Assembly: GCA_947044365.1 (NCBI GenBank)
Contig: OX345647.1
Span: 2,538,001-2,602,000 of the forward strand
From: Petrosia ficiformis
Taxonomy: Eukaryota; Porifera; Demospongiae; Haplosclerida; Petrosiidae
Direction of reading: 5' to 3'
Length of the DNA stretch: 64,000 nucleotides
Both the position numbers and the translations under genes were made by a program. Within the stretch, counting starts at the first letter, position 1. Each line of letters begins with the position of its first letter. Below are positions 1-11,500 of this stretch, one piece after another. The notes under the pieces are model-generated. The model made no database searches. It saw only the letters and a program-made list of their open reading frames with translations, and was not told where the DNA came from.

Positions 1-164
1 TATAGATATTCACAAGTATGGAAACCAAGCATAATCAACTATAAGTATACTATAAATGGTAGAGTAAGGATATTTAGAAACGGCACAAACATAATTATAG
101 ATATTCACAAGTATGGAAACCAAGCGTAATTAACTATAAGCATACTATAAATGGTAGAGTAAGA
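1..164. repeat. 95-bp direct repeat, two copies
   Basis: The sequence beginning TATAGATATTCACAAGTATG at position 1 recurs at 96 with only a few substitutions. The period is about 95 bp and the second copy ends near 164. The array may extend left beyond the window. It lies upstream of, or in an intron of, the first gene. I see no coding potential in it. Confidence 0.85.
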
Positions 165-601
165 AAAGAGGATTAGTCTACATGTAGGTTACAAATATCC
201 AGTGAATCACTCAACACTTCGTACAGTGTAGATTAGATCATGAATTAACCTTATAATTTTAATTTGATGTGTGCCTGCTTCATGTAAAAAGGGTACATTA
301 GATAACAGTCATTTTAATGAAATTATATACCCATTTTATATGAGAAGCAAACTAAACTCAGTATTTAGGATGAGTAGCAGTTGCTTTACTTTGATATCAA
401 TATATTTGACTTTCTATACTGAATGACTGAATCCTAAGTGAGGAGTGCTTGACTAAAATTATTGGAAAGTGTCCTTTTCATATTCCAAATACTTAGGACA
501 CTAAAATTAATGATTATAATTACAATTCACAGTTATGAGTATATGGTTTTGAGTTGTTGAACAGGTACCAAACCTTTCATGTTTATATTGTCTCATTACA
601 G

Positions 602-1845
602 ATGATCAATACACTAGCATTATTTCTTAGTGACAAAGAAAGGAAAATTTCAAGGTCAACTGGAAGAAGATATGTTCCTAATTTGTATCTACAGGGATAT
701 ATAAAAAAGGTATCACTCATTATAGTGCATAGAGAGAGAGATTAGATATCTGCACTGTTTGTATTGGCTATTCACATTAAATGACTACATTGTGGATATT
801 AGTATTACCTGAATGTTAATCTACTCTGTGCGTATTTGAAGAACTGTCAGCTTTATCTTCATATTCATGCCCTCAATCTATAATAATTTGTTACCATAGT
901 AAGTACAAGTACATGTAGTTCGCTCTGATTCTAGTATTTTTAGTAACTGATCATCAAACACAGGCTGTATGTACTCGGCCCCACACCTCTTTATTGTATG
1001 CATATAGAGGATATACATGTACATGTATGTATATGTGTATTAGTGTTGCTTTAGTTAACTATAACTAAAACTAAAATCCCTTTTAGTAAGGCATTTTGAC
1101 TTTTATTTAACTAAACTATAACTAAATTACAGGTCTACTGTAATAACTACAACTAACTAAAATGAAAATTGGCCAATAATAGACACTTTTAGTTAGTTAA
1201 CTAAAACTAAAACCCTTTTAGTAAGCCTAATATTATTTTAGTTAATTAAACTATAACTAAACGTAAAGTTTGAGAAACCAGGCAAACTATAACAATAACT
1301 AAAAGTAGTCATATTTGTTAGATACATGTAGACAGAAATTCAATTTGTAATGAGGAATGCACATCTATACTTTTCATACAGGTTACAACCTGTGGTAAAC
1401 TGTGTTTACCAAGCATGTGCATTGTATCTAGGCCACCCATACAGACGATTCATCCAGGAGTTCAGCCGTGGCCAGTCTAGCCACATGTATAATTTATAAC
1501 AACTCCAGTAACTCTTCTTTAATGTCTTTTCCTTTATGTAACTCTTTATAGGAGGGTGCTCTACCTTTCAGTTTAGACTACCTATGGAAGAACAGGTTTC
1601 CATCAACAATCATTGATATGGATAGATATAAGGTATTAAAATGGGCTATTCCTGTTTACCTACTCCCATTTCACCTACTTTTTATCCAAACGTACATGTA
1701 CATGTATGTGGTGTATTGACTTTTTAAATATTACTTTAGACAATAGAAAAGCTGTTATAAATCATTTCCACCTTTGAGCCTAAAGTAGCTAGGCAAAACG
1801 GGAGTAGGTGAACAGGTACCAGTTCATTAAAATTCTCTAGATCTC

Positions 1846-1879
<34 letters not shown>

Positions 1880-4800
1880 ATACATGGCTCATGATGCATA
1901 TATATATATATATATACATTCATGACAATATTTTAGCACCTATTAACTATATTCATTATGGGTGTGGTCAATTAAAATTAACTGAATAGCGACACCTCAC
2001 ACTAGATTTTAGGTATGTACATGTACATGTATGTGCATAGGCAAAGTTTACATATATTCTTAAAACTGGTCCTACCAAAACCTACCAAAACCTACCAAAA
2101 CCTACCATGCATTTGCTCTGCCTTGTTTACAGATTAGAAAGCGTTTGTATTCTGTTTGCCTTCCATAAAATAAAATACAAGTATATATCCCTTTTGATAT
2201 TTTGTAGTGATCACAGTATTCATTTATTTCTGAAATTCAACAATCCAACTGTTTCTTGCCTTTAAAGTGCCTTTTAGCTGTTACTATGAGATGAGTCTGT
2301 TTAGGTATGGTAGTACTAGTAATAAAGATGCTACTGAAGACAAAGATTCTTAACACAGTGAACAGTCCGATTCCTGTGGACCACCAACAAAAAGGCATGC
2401 ATTTTTCAGACCACATAGTTACAAAAGTTTCAATGGCTATGGTATGATGGTGATGTAATGTTCTGTACCATTTGTCGATCTAGAAACTCAATAATTAATA
2501 CTCAATAATGTAATTTTTATAATTAGTAATTAATTTGGACACACCCTCTGAATATTAATAAGTTGTCTGGGACAAGCGATTTTTTTGCCTACTTGCCCTA
2601 TGGTCAAGTGGAATAGAAAGTTAAATTCGAACCCTGATTGTTAGAACTAAATTTTTACATATTAGTGCTTATCCCTTCATACATTAAATGTCCAAGCCCC
2701 CATGCTTACTATCTGTGACTATTCACCCATATGTTCATTCTATCCACCATATAACTGATGTAGTGTACACTGTAGAGGTAGATGTGCATTCTTTTTAGGT
2801 ATATTTCAATGAGTCTACTGTCCCAGTGTATTTGAGAAGAAAAGATGAAGGGTCAGCTGGACCAGACAAAAATATAAAAGCACTGTGAGTCCATTTGATT
2901 AAGTACATGTACATGTACATGTATTTTGTGATCCAATTAGTTTAAAACCAGGCTGTTCTGATATGAAATCAGCTAATCCTAATCTTCAAAACCTATAAAA
3001 AGTGAACTTTGCTTGTATTATCAGTTTTGGTCAGTATGACAGTAGTACTTTACATGTAACTGGGGTCATAGTATATTTGTGATAATGACTGGCCACCATG
3101 ACAATTACACAGTTGCAATGAAAAACTACCAAAATCTTTACTTTAATGCTGTCGGAAAATAAGTATCTCTATGATTGTTTTAATTGTGGTTTCATCTGAT
3201 AACGTTCTCATGCCTGAAATACAACAAACTATTTAGTTATATCTTAATTATCCAATCTTCTTACTGTTTAAAGTCTCTTGTAGAACTTTAGGACTATATT
3301 TCAAACAGAACAGCTATTAGTTCCAGTTTCTACGTAAGCTACAAGCAGCTTTCTTTCTGCTGGTCTGTAGCTTGAGTACACATTCTATTACATGCCACGC
3401 CCATTAATTTATTGAGCCCTCTGGAATGATATACATTGTAACTACTTATACAATGCCATATTATTAATATTATTCTAATAATAATTATAATAATTTGTTT
3501 GTTTTCTTCTCAGGGAAGAGTTGACGAGTTTTGACCGAGGAAAAGAAGGGAGACTAATAAAGGAATTTGTAAGACAGGTATACATGATGTACACATGTAT
3601 GAAATATAATTTGTGACTAATTATTACTGTAATAAAAAAGAGTTACATGTTTCAAAAAATGCTTTAACACACTAAGAAAAATTTTATACGTATTTACAAC
3701 ACTGATTTTTTCTCAATAGTTAATGTTACTACCAGAGTCTGGAGGAGTACGTGAAGCATTCACTTACCATTTTGTGCATGCTATGAAACTAAAGGCTATA
3801 ACAATTTGTAAATACATTGAAGCTGAATTGTAAGTAATTTTGTGCATGTTTTCTGTCTTTGTTATACTTATGTGAACATGTATATCTTTGTTATATCATG
3901 TATAATAGCCACAGTGTGTATCCAGGAAATTATTATTTGGGGACTATGGAAAAGGAAATGGGATGTTTGCTCAACATTATAGATGTCAATTCTCTTATCT
4001 CTATACATGTACCTGTTGTTACAGTTATAAAATTCAAGTATTGCCTCCTCTGTGGAAGCAAATCATGAAATTCCTGTGCTTAAACACTAACTATTTACGT
4101 TCAGGAGTCGCAAACGTTTATGGTTATAACTTCCTTGTACATCATCATATTGACATACAACAAAGACCATTCTAATCGTCGTAACGTGCTGAATCCAACA
4201 ATGTGCAATATGATTACAAATCATAAACTATACGAATTGTACTGATAGGCTCTATACTTAATACCTAAGACCACAAAAATAAGTGGTTTATAATAGATAC
4301 TATATAAACAATTATTGGTGATCATGTGACCTGTGGCCAATCAGAGTGCAGATAATGTGTCACATGATTGACCATTAAATCACTTATTGCACACTTTGCT
4401 CACCTCTACTAACGAAGCTGCTCCAACAACAGAGGGTAGTTCATCAGGTTGTCAATAAATCACTTAGAACACACTTGACAGTGCATTGTGTGTTTCAATG
4501 TACCACTTGGGCGGTCGATAAAGGTCTTGTTTACATAACGCATAATTATACACATTTTACACAGCAATTAATATTTCAATACAATTAAATGCTATCTTCC
4601 TCTGATGACTCGTCTGATTCTCCCTTATCTTATTTATATATTACCTTATATCTCTTATTCTTATTTGGAGGTATAAAAGAACTTCCATTCAGCTTTCTTT
4701 TCTTTAACAGGACACAGTTGACAGTGCTCTCTAAGAAGACAATGGCTTCAGCAGTCTTCTCACATCACTTGGGTGATGTGAGAAGACTGCTGAAGTTGCA

Positions 4801-6168
4801 ACAAGTTTTTTGAATGCATATGCAATGCTGCATATATATCAGCCATTGTTTACTTTCTGTACCCCAAACTTGGTTCTTTTCCGACATGGAGTACTACTTC
4901 TAGCGACTTTTCTTACTGGGACTCGAAAGTTCCCAAGCGCTTCATAGGACTAAGTGAAATGCAGTGTTCTTTGCTTTTGATGTCTCCCTGTTGAGTAGGG
5001 TTCGAAGGGGACACAACCCCTTGTTGCCCATGCAATTTGGGGTTACATTGACCCTGCCCACTCAATCTGGTGGGTAGCTGAGACGGAACCAATTACAAAC
5101 ATATGAAATGCTTTGTCACACTAGGAACACACTCCCAAGTGCATAGGGGTCAAATGTCAAAGATATGTGACATCAATCCTCTAAGGGTTAACTTATTATA
5201 AGAAAGTGATGCGTTTAATAATAATTATTATACAATGCAAATATGTATGCATGTTCAATGATTTCCCTATGCTTTCTAGGCAATCATCACCTCAACAAAT
5301 TGAGCTGTCTCCAGTATTGACAGTACCTTCTAGAATGCAAGAAGGTGCAAAGGTAAGGTATGGATACTATTTTATTACAACTAGTATTAACCATAATACA
5401 TGGTATATATTATAATTATATTCTGTTGCACTAGACTAAGGTGTTGTTGTAATAATGAATATCTCCATATGGATACTTGGCAGTCGTTATACTTCATGAA
5501 GTTGCATGTAGTATAATCTAATTAGAATAACTAATTTCTGGATGTGTATTTGTTATAAACTTTGATGTCTTTACTGTATTGTAGCTGTAGTGCTGTACCA
5601 ACATCTTGTTTATACATGTACCATGCCCTATTACTTGTAGTTTTAACACAACTTTTATATACCAGCATAATTATTTGACGTAGAATGTATACGTAATTAT
5701 GTATAGTTCATACACTGAGGTTGAGGTGCATCCCTAAGTGTATAGATCACATAGTAATCAAAACTGAAGTGTGATTATATAACTAATTTGTACTTTAATT
5801 TCACTTGCTGCATTGAATTTTTAATGTGCATGTGTCCACTGGAAAGTTAAAAAGTAAATAGACTAAATACATATACACAAGGTGTATAGGTGATTTATTG
5901 ACTAATGTAGACCAATCTTGGTGAATTGAAACATAACATGGCCAGGCCTTCGAATGATTATGCCAATTTTCACATAATACATTATTGGTTTTTTTTGTAG
6001 GTGAACAAGGACATGATGATGGCTGAATTGGGTCTGAGTGTTTCTCATTTGGATCAGTTAGTTATTCTATCTTTTGCTGAGAAAATGCGACCTGGTTCAT
6101 ACATTGATGTTTTAGGAGATCCTCAAAAGGATATTGAACATATACTTATTGACCTTGAGTTTGTTTGA
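602..6168 (+). CDS. Unrecognised multi-exon protein, C-terminal 229 codons
   Basis: Seven exons are joined by canonical AG/GT sites and all keep phase: 602-709, 1552-1632, 2799-2884, 3514-3577, 3720-3829, 5280-5352 and 6001-6168 (stop TGA). They sum to 690 nt. The product is soluble-looking and mixed-charge, with no signal peptide or membrane segment. Readable stretches are GRRYVPNLYLQGYIKK in the first exon, FDRGKEGRLIKEFVRQ in the fourth and LSFAEKMRPGSYIDVLGDPQ in the last. I do not recognise the family. The first exon happens to begin with ATG right after an AG, so this could be the start, but a splice acceptor there and more exons to the left are more likely. The last exon was copied twice elsewhere in the window (near 41.4 and 48.1 kb). 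The gene converges on YTHDC1. Confidence 0.8.
1044..1310. repeat. TTAGTTATAGTTTAGTTAAC-type low-complexity dispersed repeat
   Basis: This intronic stretch is built of alternating TTTAGTTAACTAAAACTAAAA and ACTATAACTAAA-like words, with recurring CCTTTTAGTAAG and ATTGGCCAATAATAG words. Related stretches occur near 22330-22390, 23335-23455, 52930-53395 and 57590-57800. I see no coding potential. The terminal phrase 'GTTTGAGAAACCAGGCA' is shared between this copy and the 57.7 kb copy, so it is a real dispersed family and not simple drift. Confidence 0.7.
1848..1915. repeat. (GT)n and (TA)n microsatellites
   Basis: A run of about 15 GT dinucleotides (1848-1877) is followed 20 bp later by about nine TA dinucleotides. 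Both lie in the intron between the second and third visible exons of the first gene. Confidence 0.9.
2071..2106. repeat. CCTACCAAAA decamer tandem repeat
   Basis: Three perfect copies of CCTACCAAAA and a partial fourth lie in an intron of the first gene. Confidence 0.9.
3160..3433 (-). repeat. Family A ~400-bp mini-element, degraded copy
   Basis: The order of words matches the other family A copies on this strand: CTATGATTG terminus, TCTTGTAGAACTTTAGGA, ACAGCTATTAGTTCCAGTTT, CTGGTCTGTAG, GCCACGCCCATTAATT. The second terminus is missing. It sits in the intron before the fourth visible exon of the first gene. Confidence 0.7.
4746..4795. repeat. Perfect 23-bp-arm hairpin
   Basis: The arm CTTCAGCAGTCTTCTCACAT followed by CAC is repeated as its exact reverse complement after a 4-base loop (TTGG). 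It lies in an intron of the first gene and abuts the piggyBac-like fragment that follows. Arms without mismatch imply recent formation or selection. Confidence 0.9.
4830..5191. mobile_element. TTAA-flanked piggyBac-like mini-element, truncated copy
   Basis: The right end reads CCTCTAAGGG followed by TTAA (5188-5191), the inverse of the left end of the 39430-40015 copy. The body shares with that copy a coding-like block ([19 protein letters not shown] read on +) and the phrase CTGGTGGGTAGCTGAG. The left end is lost or diverged near the 4746 hairpin. Assignment to piggyBac rests only on the TTAA target and a CCCTTA terminus. No transposase is present. Confidence 0.55.
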
Positions 6169-6320
6169 TTATAGTCTATGTGTGTATGTATGTTGCACAA
6201 ATAAGGTGTTGTATTAGTTCTTTCAAAACAGTTATAACTATTTTTTTTCTAACTCGGTGATTGTTTTAATCAAACTGATTTTTTAATTCCCTTTTTTGGA
6301 AATGTATTCTTACATCAAAA

Positions 6321-6631
6321 TTATTATACTGTGATTACTGCCTTTCAAATGTAAATTCTACTAAAGGCTCATCACTTCAACACAAACAAAATCTTTTCAC
6401 TGTTTGCAAACTGAATAAACCTTGTCTTGATTTTATCTTGAAATGAGCCACAACCAACAAATAATAAAATAGTGAACTAAAGTAACAAATCCTTGATCTG
6501 GTATTCCACCATAATGATTGGAATCATAGTGTAATGGTTGGATATTATTCTCTTGTAATGTTCTCAAGCTCACTTTTCTTCCCAATTATACGTACTTCAA
6601 AGGAATAACTACCATATTCTCGTGAAAATGT
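6321..6631 (-). pseudogene. Decayed 3' end of a glycosyltransferase-like gene (third copy)
   Basis: About 300 bp matches the last ~100 codons and 3' flank of the two intact genes at 42105-43568 and 48459-49922. Shared words include CAACAAATCCTTGATCTGGT, ATCATAGTGTAATGGTT and GTTCTCAAGCTCACTTTTC. This copy carries indels that break the frame and loses similarity within the segment that follows ACCATATTC. Like the intact copies, it faces the last exon of the first gene, about 150 bp beyond its stop codon. So it is the same exon + glycosyltransferase unit in its third instance. Confidence 0.85.
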
Positions 6632-8438
6632 AAGTTTCAAATCATGCAGACTTGCAGTTGTGAACACACTGCACATTTGTTAACTGAGGAAATTCACTTG
6701 ATCCATGCATCCTCCCAATTTTAAATCCAATTGCTTCTTTAACATAAGAAATTATGCATGCTGAGAAATGGAAATATATTATGTAATACAACTAAAGTAT
6801 ATATTGTGTGTGAATGAACAACTATCCAGAAATGCTAACAAGCAAAATAGATTGTATAACAGTACTCAGACCCTTCCCTTACTCCCCTCTCAGTGGTGAC
6901 CATTCCATACATCTACAAATCTGAAAGTGGATATTAAAGATCAATTTGAACACACTACTCATTTCAAGCATCAATAGATGCTATGTAACATCTTAGTGAA
7001 AGCAGAAGATCCTGAATCAAGAACTGGAATTGTATACAATATATACCCGGTGGTAGCAACATGTTGGCCAAACTAAACGATCATTTGAAGAGAGCTCTAA
7101 CCACCCAACTTTTGCTATAGCAGACTATGCTCAGACCACAAGCCATACCACTAACTACTGTCAGGGTTTTGACTGATGTTTTCAATTGGTTTTCGACTAA
7201 GGTTTTCAGCCAAGGGTCAAAGGTTTGACTAAGGTTTTCAGCCAAGGAACAAGGGTTTTAACTAAGGGTTTTGGCTGAGGGTTTCGAATAAAGGTTTTGG
7301 TCAAGGATCAAGGGTTTACAATGTTTGGTCCAGCAAATGCATCTGTTTGGTTAGTAAATTCAGTGTTTGGTCAGAGAATGTGTCTGTTTGGTCAATAAAC
7401 TCAGTGTTTGGTCCAGCAAACATCTGTTCAGTCAGTAAATTCAGTAGAGAATGCGTCTGATTGGTCACTTAACTCGGTGTTGATGTGCTTATCATGTTAT
7501 TTTACACAGTATTTCGATAACATAATATATATATATATATATAAGCATCCAATACTATGAGTACATGTCATGTTTACACCATAGATCTTTACACCAGACA
7601 TAGGTTCTGGCATTTGTGAGTGCTTGTATGCACATTTTTTTGTTTTTGTTAAATTTTTAACAGGACTATCCTATCAGCTAATAGGCTGGTCTACCTGGGA
7701 ATTTTGTATGGTTATAAACACAAGTTAATAGGAACAGAAAACAAAACAAATGATTACAGTAACCTTTGCTCTGCCTACTGACAGGCAAGAGTAAGCATAT
7801 AAGACATTAACAAAAAATATATACATGTGTATTATAGCTAATATGTAAGGCTAGATGTATTTTACTTTCAACATTATTATTAAAAACAGATAAAGACCTT
7901 ATTGTCCTTACATCTGAAGATAACTCATTTCACCTTAGTGATCCTTGAAATATGAAAGTACAATGATACCATTTTGAGCATTTGTTATCAGTCTATCACA
8001 CAGAATCATTGGGGCATTGTTATTTATGCATTGGTGAACTGTTATCATCTTCCTTTGATTTCCTAGAGACATAGGCATTGGAAGCCATAGAGTTGTTAAT
8101 GAACCAGCTTCTTAAATCTGTTGACACAGATCTAGTTTCCCACATTGTCAGTCGCCTCACTTATGTACCAGTAGTCCAGTACAACAAAACCAATGAAATT
8201 GCTACTTTTAAGTGCTTGTTTGTACCTCAATACTGCTAAGGTTAATTATGCAATTGTAGAAGCGCATTCTGCATCATATCCTATACTTATACCTCAGACC
8301 TGTGCACTTACACCTTTCAAGATTCTGTGTCTAAGGTTTCGTTTATCATTAAACATAATCATTTTATTATTACATAATTATACACCTAGCTGTAAACAAT
8401 TTTATTAGTGCTATGCAATAAATTAATTAATAAAATTA
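6632..8438. other. Intergenic region between two convergent genes
   Basis: There is no coding exon that I can support on either strand. It contains a degenerate minisatellite (7150-7480), a short TA run near 7530 and otherwise unique AT-rich sequence. A weak hairpin-like stretch near 7755-7795 resembles the AACCCTC/GCTCTGCCTA words of the hairpin family seen at 26.2 and 59.7 kb. Confidence 0.6.
7150..7480. repeat. Two-part degenerate minisatellite
   Basis: The first half (to about 7320) is built from variants of GACTAAGGTTTTCAGCCAAGG. The second half is built from variants of TGTTTGGTCAGTAAATTCAG and GGTCCAGCAAATGCATCTG. The units are irregular in length and the two halves share GTTTGGTC-type words. 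Confidence 0.75.
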
Positions 8439-8444
8439 TTTATT
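8439..8444 (-). terminator. Polyadenylation signal AATAAA for YTHDC1
   Basis: TTTATT on + (AATAAA on -) lies 57 nt beyond the YTHDC1 stop codon. It is the nearest canonical hexamer downstream of the stop. Confidence 0.55.
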
Positions 8445-8500
8445 TACAAGAAATGTCACAACTTCATGCAAAAAAACATCAGTTTCCTGAAACGAAGATT

Positions 8501-11500
8501 CTATTGTTTTTTCTTGGTTCTTTCTAGGAATTCCTCAACCTTCTTGTTGTATGTTTGTGGGTCTAAGGGTTGTTGCTATAATGAGAAAATAAAAACAAGC
8601 TTACCATCTATGGTACGGTATACATTATAATTAATATGACCACACCCAAAAGTTACTTATTTTTATTCATCATGTAACATGCTTAGTCAGCACAACCAAG
8701 CAATCACAGGGACAAAGTAAAAAAAAGTAAATTGATGGTTAAGGTGTAAAGCGAGAATGGATTCACACATAGAGGTTTGGAATTACCTCACGAAAATGGC
8801 CAACCATATGCCAAACTCCAATTATCCCCCCAAAATATTTTCTTGTTACAGTGAATTGCTAGAAAGTGGTAAGGGTGAGCTCTTCCAGCGTATTAGTCAT
8901 ACTGCAGTTTCTCAGTTATAGTGGAAGTTATAATAATTTATTACAGCTGATAATGATTACACTTATTAGGTAACTTATTTAAAACAGGGTATATTAGGTG
9001 ATTTGTTCCCATTGCAGATTTGAATTTCTTATGACATGAATATTTACCACCATCATGTGAGCAGACATGTAGCAAGCACTTGAGTGCTTGTGCTTGAAAG
9101 CAGCACATTTTTTGGAGTGCTTAGAGGTGCTTTTATACACTTTTCTGCCACAAGGACTTGTGCTTGCACTTAACATTTTATAGCATTAGTGCTTTTAAGC
9201 ACATTATAAGCACTTTTAAGCACAAAGGCTTGAAGTACTTCATACATCCTAATAATGTATTTATAATCATAATACCAGTAATCAGTTTGTGTATAAATTA
9301 TTGTTTAGGCCTAAAAGGTGCTGACTTGCTGATGCAACAGTTTTTAAACTGATGTTTGTAAGATGAATATGTAACAATAAATATTTACAATTGAAGATTT
9401 AAAATATAAAAAGACAATGAGGATTTCTATTTCTGTAACTGAAGCTAGGGAATATATATTTGGTCAAAACGTGCTTATGTTAATGTGTTTGTACTTCAAG
9501 CCCTTTGCAAGTGCTTGAATTGTACTTCATGCTCTTTGCAAGTGCTTGAATTGTGCTTGAAGCCCTTTGCAAGTACTCCCTTTGCAATTGCTTGAATTGT
9601 ACTTCAAGCCCTTTGCAAGTACTTGAATTGTGCTTGAAGCCCTTTGCAAGTGCTTGAATTGTGCTTCAAGTCCTTTGCAAGTGCTTGAAGTTGTGTTTCA
9701 AGCACTTTACTAAGCGCTTGCCTCGTGTCTGCATGTGAGCACTTGACATATTTAAACAATTGAACCTTGAGTCTTCCTCTTTTTTGACAGATTAGCAAGC
9801 TCTGTATATTACTATATATTAATAGTAGCATAGGTACTTATAACCCAATACAGTACAGTACTTTGTACTCTCATTTAGTTACATGAGTTTCAATACATTA
9901 TTAATAACAAGTTCCTGAGACTATATCAATCAATTATTGTTCTTTTCACAGAACTAAATGGGAATGATAATGATAATAATACACTACGAGTTATACCTTT
10001 TATTAATACTATGCTTATTATGACATGTAATTCATGAAATTAGTACTTGTAAATATAACCTAGCAGGAAAAACAAATCAGTACTGAGGAAATCCTGTAAC
10101 CAACTGAAGGTTAAAATAGCCTATTACTTTACACTGTATGAGTGTATATTGAATGCAAATGCTGGGTTAACTTGTTTAAACTGTAAAATAACCCCAGACC
10201 AAAATTTGACTTGACATTTGGCCATGCAGCAGACCAGGATCAAATAAATCCAGGTTAAGTTTTTAACCCACCTTTGCTGGGGGAGAAGCGCTTTACCAGT
10301 AATCTAAAGTACACAGTAAAGTGGTTTGAGGACAAGATGAAGCACCTTGAAAGTGCTGTCAAGCAACGTAAATAATTTTTTATTGAATAGGATTATTGTT
10401 ACATGTGAGCTTTATAAACATTTTCTTTTGAAACATGTAGTCTTTCATTCAGCATTGTTCAGGCTTAAATAACATTCCAGCTATGTTAAAATGTGGAGCA
10501 TAAGAGCTGGTATTCCCAAAGTTGATAGGGCTATTTTAGAACTGTTTTGAAGCATTTCTGCTTACAAATGTCCTCATTTTAGGGGAGGAGCTCCACTGTA
10601 GTAAAAATAGTGGAGTAGTGTGTGGCAATCCTAGATTGGTAAGCAATTTTAGAATTTGAGTCAGCACAACATCAAAATTACTTTCACAAGGACAATGGTA
10701 GTAGTATCAGGGACAGAACTAAGATGATGTGTAGGTGTGATGACACCAACTATAGTTTGAGCTATTCCAAATAGAGCACAAGCAATATTCTCATAAGAGC
10801 TACTCAGAGTCAAGTATGTACATGTATGTGTAGAGACTATAAATATAGTTTGGCTATTAGGATGCGAGTACAAGAGACAAAGCATTTTAGAATGTACACA
10901 AGACTATAGTAAGCATAAACCGTGATATGGGAAAATATAATTGAAAGAACAGTTATTGGGATTCAGATGAATGAGAAAACAACTTTCTAACTGACAAATA
11001 AATAAAGAATAATTTTAAAACATAAGGTTTTTACGTATAATTGTCTACCAGCAATGAACAGTGAATGAATGATATCTCATCTATAAGTAAATTAATCACA
11101 AAATATTACATGTAGTTAGGTACATTTGTTTGAGCACAATTGATGAAATCAGACATGAAATATTAAAGATTATAGTAATTTTATAATAATTATACCTGAG
11201 CAGCACTCTGTGATGCCAATGCTGTAGCAACTTGTGATAGAGCTTTCTGATACTGTGATGCAATCTGGGTCATGTTTAATGAGGGCTACAGAATTAGTAA
11301 TACACAACAGGGTTGATATGTTAGTAAAGCTTGCATAAAAATACTACATCAAGTTATTAACCCTTTATTAATAGATGAAAGTTGCCTGCATTCACTGTTT
11401 TCAATAGGTAGACTTGATAATAACAGAAGCCTATAAGCGCTGTGAAGGAGCGTCAAACTCCAATATGTTTTGCAAACCATCTGTTGTCGAATCACACCTT

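Noticed and set aside
9490..9740. CRISPR-like regular repeats
   Set aside because: Units are contiguous and diverged with no unique spacers; the host is a eukaryote. It is a minisatellite.
10283..10373. Coding-like plus-strand stretch ([20 protein letters not shown])
   Set aside because: About 30 codons, no splice context and no known motif; could be an old fragment but not supportable.
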